A stretch of 34,284 nucleotides of DNA, from NCBI RefSeq assembly GCF_041687175.1, contig NZ_JAWLCK010000017.1, positions 1 through 34,284 of the forward strand, read 5' to 3'. This DNA comes from Lutispora sp041687175 (GTDB taxonomy: Bacteria; Bacillota; Clostridia; Lutisporales; Lutisporaceae). Positions 32,278 through 34,284 of the stretch are shown piece by piece. Positions within the stretch are counted from its first letter, which is position 1. Each line of letters begins with the position of its first letter. The translations under genes and the position numbers were made by a program. Under the pieces are notes generated by a model. The model searched no databases. It worked only from the letters and a program-made list of their open reading frames with translations, and had not been told where the DNA came from.

Positions 32278-33225
32278 ATGAAATATTTATCTCAAATTAG
32301 CAAAGTATTCAGTTATACTAGATTATTAACAACTTTATTTATTATAATTATTACTTTTTTTATATTTTCATCTGTTTATACGGTAAAGGACGGTGAAGTC
32401 GGTGTGCTTAGAACCTTTGGTAAGGTTACTGACTTTACCAATCCTGGACTGCACCTTAAATTTCCATATCCCATACAAGAGGTAGATGTACTCAGTATTA
32501 ACAGGACAAATATTATTGAAATAGGTTTTAATAAATTCGATAACTCAGCCAATAAATCTCAAAACTTCGAATCCATTTCAATAACAGCTGATAATAGCAT
32601 TGTGTCTACAGATTTGGTTGTAGAATGGCGGATAGTTGACCCATATTCTTATCTATTCAAAGCAAAAAATCCAGAACACATTCTTAAAAACTTAATAATC
32701 TCATCTTTAAAATCTACAATTGGAAGATTAACTATAGACTCTATATTAACAGATGGAAAATTAGCAGCGCAAAATTCAATAAAAAAAGAGGTTGAAGAAG
32801 AACTTAAGGATTATGACTTGGGAATTGAGGTGCTGCATGTAAAAATCGTTGACGCACAACCTCCTGAAGATATTAAGTCTTCATTTGAAGCTGTAGAAGG
32901 AGCAATAGAACAAAAGAATATACTTATTAATAAAGCAGAAGAATATAAAGCCCAAAAAATAAATGCCGCAGAAGGAGAAGCAAATAAAATTATAAAAGAA
33001 GCAGAAGCTTATTATGAAGAAAGAATAAATAAGGCAAAATCCGAAACGGATATTTTTAATTCAATCTATAAAGAATACAAAATGAGTAAAGAGGTAACAA
33101 AATCGCGAATGCTTATAGAGACACTGGAAGAAGTCCTTCCAGGAGCTAATATTTATATTATGGATACTAAAGAAGGAACATTAAATTACTTTACTTTACC
33201 AAAAGAAAAAGGTGGAAATCAATGA
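32278..33225 (+). CDS. hflK: SPFH/band 7 protein HflK
   Basis: This 315-residue protein has one N-terminal membrane helix (about 17-36) and a band 7/SPFH domain with TVKDGEVGVLRTFGKV and the PGLHLKFPYPIQEVDV segment typical of HflK. A long charged coiled coil follows (about 215-275, rich in KAEE and EAN repeats). With HflC it forms a membrane ring that controls FtsH protease access. Start ATG 32278 follows AAAGGAG by seven bases. It overlaps hflC by four bases (ATGA), so the pair is coupled. The N-terminal extension is shorter than in E. coli HflK, as is usual for Gram-positive forms. Confidence 0.9.
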   Translation: MKYLSQISKVFSYTRLLTTLFIIIITFFIFSSVYTVKDGEVGVLRTFGKVTDFTNPGLHLKFPYPIQEVDVLSINRTNIIEIGFNKFDNSANKSQNFESISITADNSIVSTDLVVEWRIVDPYSYLFKAKNPEHILKNLIISSLKSTIGRLTIDSILTDGKLAAQNSIKKEVEEELKDYDLGIEVLHVKIVDAQPPEDIKSSFEAVEGAIEQKNILINKAEEYKAQKINAAEGEANKIIKEAEAYYEERINKAKSETDIFNSIYKEYKMSKEVTKSRMLIETLEEVLPGANIYIMDTKEGTLNYFTLPKEKGGNQ

Positions 33226-34124
33226 ATCAATTTAACAATATTAATTTAAAAAATAAGGAAATAAAGATATTTATGTTGATTAAAAAAATTGCTCTGTTAA
33301 TTGTCACAGTGATAATTGGGTTGACAATAGTATTAAATGTTCATACTATTCAAGAGGATGAGATAGTATTTGTAAGAACTTTCGGGAAAATAATTAGAGT
33401 AATTGATAAACCTGGCTTATATTTTAAAATACCAATAATAAATACTACATCCACTATTTCAAAAAAAATACTTTACTATGAATCTCAACCTTCAAAAATA
33501 CTCACTAAAGATAATAAAAACATATTTGTTGAAGTATTTATTCTATGGAGAATAAAAGAACCGAAATTATTTATTGATACTCTCCAGTCTATTTCAAACA
33601 CTGAAATAAGAATTGATAATTCTGTTAATTCGTTGCTGAAATTAAAGCTTATAACTGAGGATTATAATAATATTATTAATAATAATGATAGTTTAATTAA
33701 GGATATTGCTGATTATGTCAGAGACGAATTAAAGTTATATGGAATTGATATAATAGAAATTAAATTAAAAAACTTATATCTTTCTGAAGAAAGCAAAGAT
33801 TCAATTTATGCAAGAATAAGATCTGAAAGAGAAAAGATTTCAGCTCAGTATTTGAGCATAGGGGAAAAAGAAGCTTCCAGAATCAGATCTGAAGCTGATA
33901 AAGAAGTAAAAATAATTCTTTCAAAAGCACAAACGGAAGCTGAGAAGTTAAAAGGAGCGGCAGATGCTGAAGCAGCACAAATATACGCTAACAGCTATAA
34001 TAAAGACCCTGAGTTCTATAGATTTATGCGAACACTTGAATCATATAAGAAAACTCTAATAAATAATCCTACAATTATAATACCTATAGATTCACCCTTC
34101 GCAAAGTATCTAATTGGAAAGTAA
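33222..34124 (+). CDS. hflC: SPFH/band 7 protein HflC
   Basis: This 300-residue partner of HflK has one membrane helix near 20-42, the band 7 start TIQEDEIVFVRTFGKIIR, the PGLYFKIPIINT segment and a second half rich in charged repeats (EKEASRIRSEADKEVK), with the HflC-like tail YRFMRTLESYKK near 275. ATG 33222 overlaps the hflK stop and has AAGGTGG six bases upstream. The pair is divergent from hflX, the same three-gene neighbourhood as in many bacteria but not the same orientation as in E. coli. Confidence 0.9.
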   Translation: MNQFNNINLKNKEIKIFMLIKKIALLIVTVIIGLTIVLNVHTIQEDEIVFVRTFGKIIRVIDKPGLYFKIPIINTTSTISKKILYYESQPSKILTKDNKNIFVEVFILWRIKEPKLFIDTLQSISNTEIRIDNSVNSLLKLKLITEDYNNIINNNDSLIKDIADYVRDELKLYGIDIIEIKLKNLYLSEESKDSIYARIRSEREKISAQYLSIGEKEASRIRSEADKEVKIILSKAQTEAEKLKGAADAEAAQIYANSYNKDPEFYRFMRTLESYKKTLINNPTIIIPIDSPFAKYLIGK

Positions 34125-34284
34125 TTGGTTGGTGCGCTGCCTAGTGTATTCCTTTTGGGTATTTTTGAAACCACTAAAAGACATTAAAGCGCCCATATGA
34201 GATATGTGCTTTAGATATAAGAGCTCGCTTTGATAACCTAAAGGTCACAGGTAGTTCTATAGCTTGATCTCACAAAATATCTTC
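34125..34284. other. Non-coding right edge, hairpin and possible gene end
   Basis: No gene is supported in these 160 bases. A hairpin (AAAGC 34186-34190 with GCTTT 34208-34212, inner CATAT/ATATG) lies about 60 bases after hflC but has no T run on the plus strand. On the minus strand a short open frame of 14 codons enters from the edge and stops at 34238; it could be the last part of a gene to the right, but it is too short to identify. Confidence 0.35.

Noticed and set aside
1..34284. CRISPR arrays, transposases, prophage genes, tRNA or rRNA genes
   Set aside because: No regularly spaced repeats, no transposase or phage frames, and no tRNA cloverleaf or rRNA segments were found on either strand.

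Overview
The window is about 34 kb of AT-rich DNA with 39 protein genes, very few long gaps and strong AGGAGG-type ribosome sites. The gene set is that of a low-GC, Gram-positive, probably spore-forming member of the Clostridia: ruvCAB, a SpoIID-domain protein, queA-tgt-yajC, the SCIFF peptide gene, secDF, recJ-apt-relA-dtd, hemZ, T-box-controlled hisS-aspS, and a BofC-domain gene beside yebC. A placement near Tissierellales is only an impression. No transposase, prophage, CRISPR array, rRNA or tRNA gene is visible.

Layout. (1) 1-1055: a PHP-family phosphatase gene on the plus strand, whose start region forms one arm of a perfect 53-bp inverted repeat with the left window edge; the 177 bp between the arms carry a promoter and two identical palindromes. 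(2) 1052-5779, minus strand: a PAS/sigma-54 activator, glyA, a small redox operon (CsoR-family repressor, RseC-like membrane protein, thioredoxin) with a readable promoter and operator, and tcdA. (3) 5830-9170: hisS-aspS behind a complete T-box leader. (4) 9167-19017: hemZ, an MBL hydrolase, dtd and relA, then apt, recJ and lapA, then secF-secD. Internal terminators divide this run into several transcription units. (5) 19057-24860: scfA (SCIFF), a TIGR04086 membrane protein, yajC, tgt, a PsiE-like membrane protein, queA and the SpoIID protein. (6) 24956-29421: ruvBAC, the BofC-domain gene, yebC and nadE. (7) 29494-30215: a TauE/SafE-type permease split into two half-size genes on the plus strand. 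(8) 30227-34124: hflX on the minus strand, divergent from hflK-hflC on the plus strand.

Most of the window is housekeeping: tRNA charging, proofreading and modification (hisS, aspS, dtd, tgt, queA, tcdA), protein export (secD, secF, yajC), recombination and repair (ruvABC, recJ), the stringent response (relA), NAD and heme synthesis (nadE, hemZ) and membrane quality control (hflK, hflC). The unusual items are the inverted repeat at the left edge, a SCIFF peptide with a C-terminal extension and no maturase beside it, a JAMM-like metal motif in the N-terminal extension of HflX, a CsoR-family repressor with a C/Y/C sensor pattern, an Asp/His overlapping specifier in the T-box, a hairpin that hides the bofC ribosome site, and a 28-bp motif repeated after two terminators.

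Many start codons were set from ribosome-site spacing; several are TTG or GTG. All functional calls come from reading the sequence; no database search was run.
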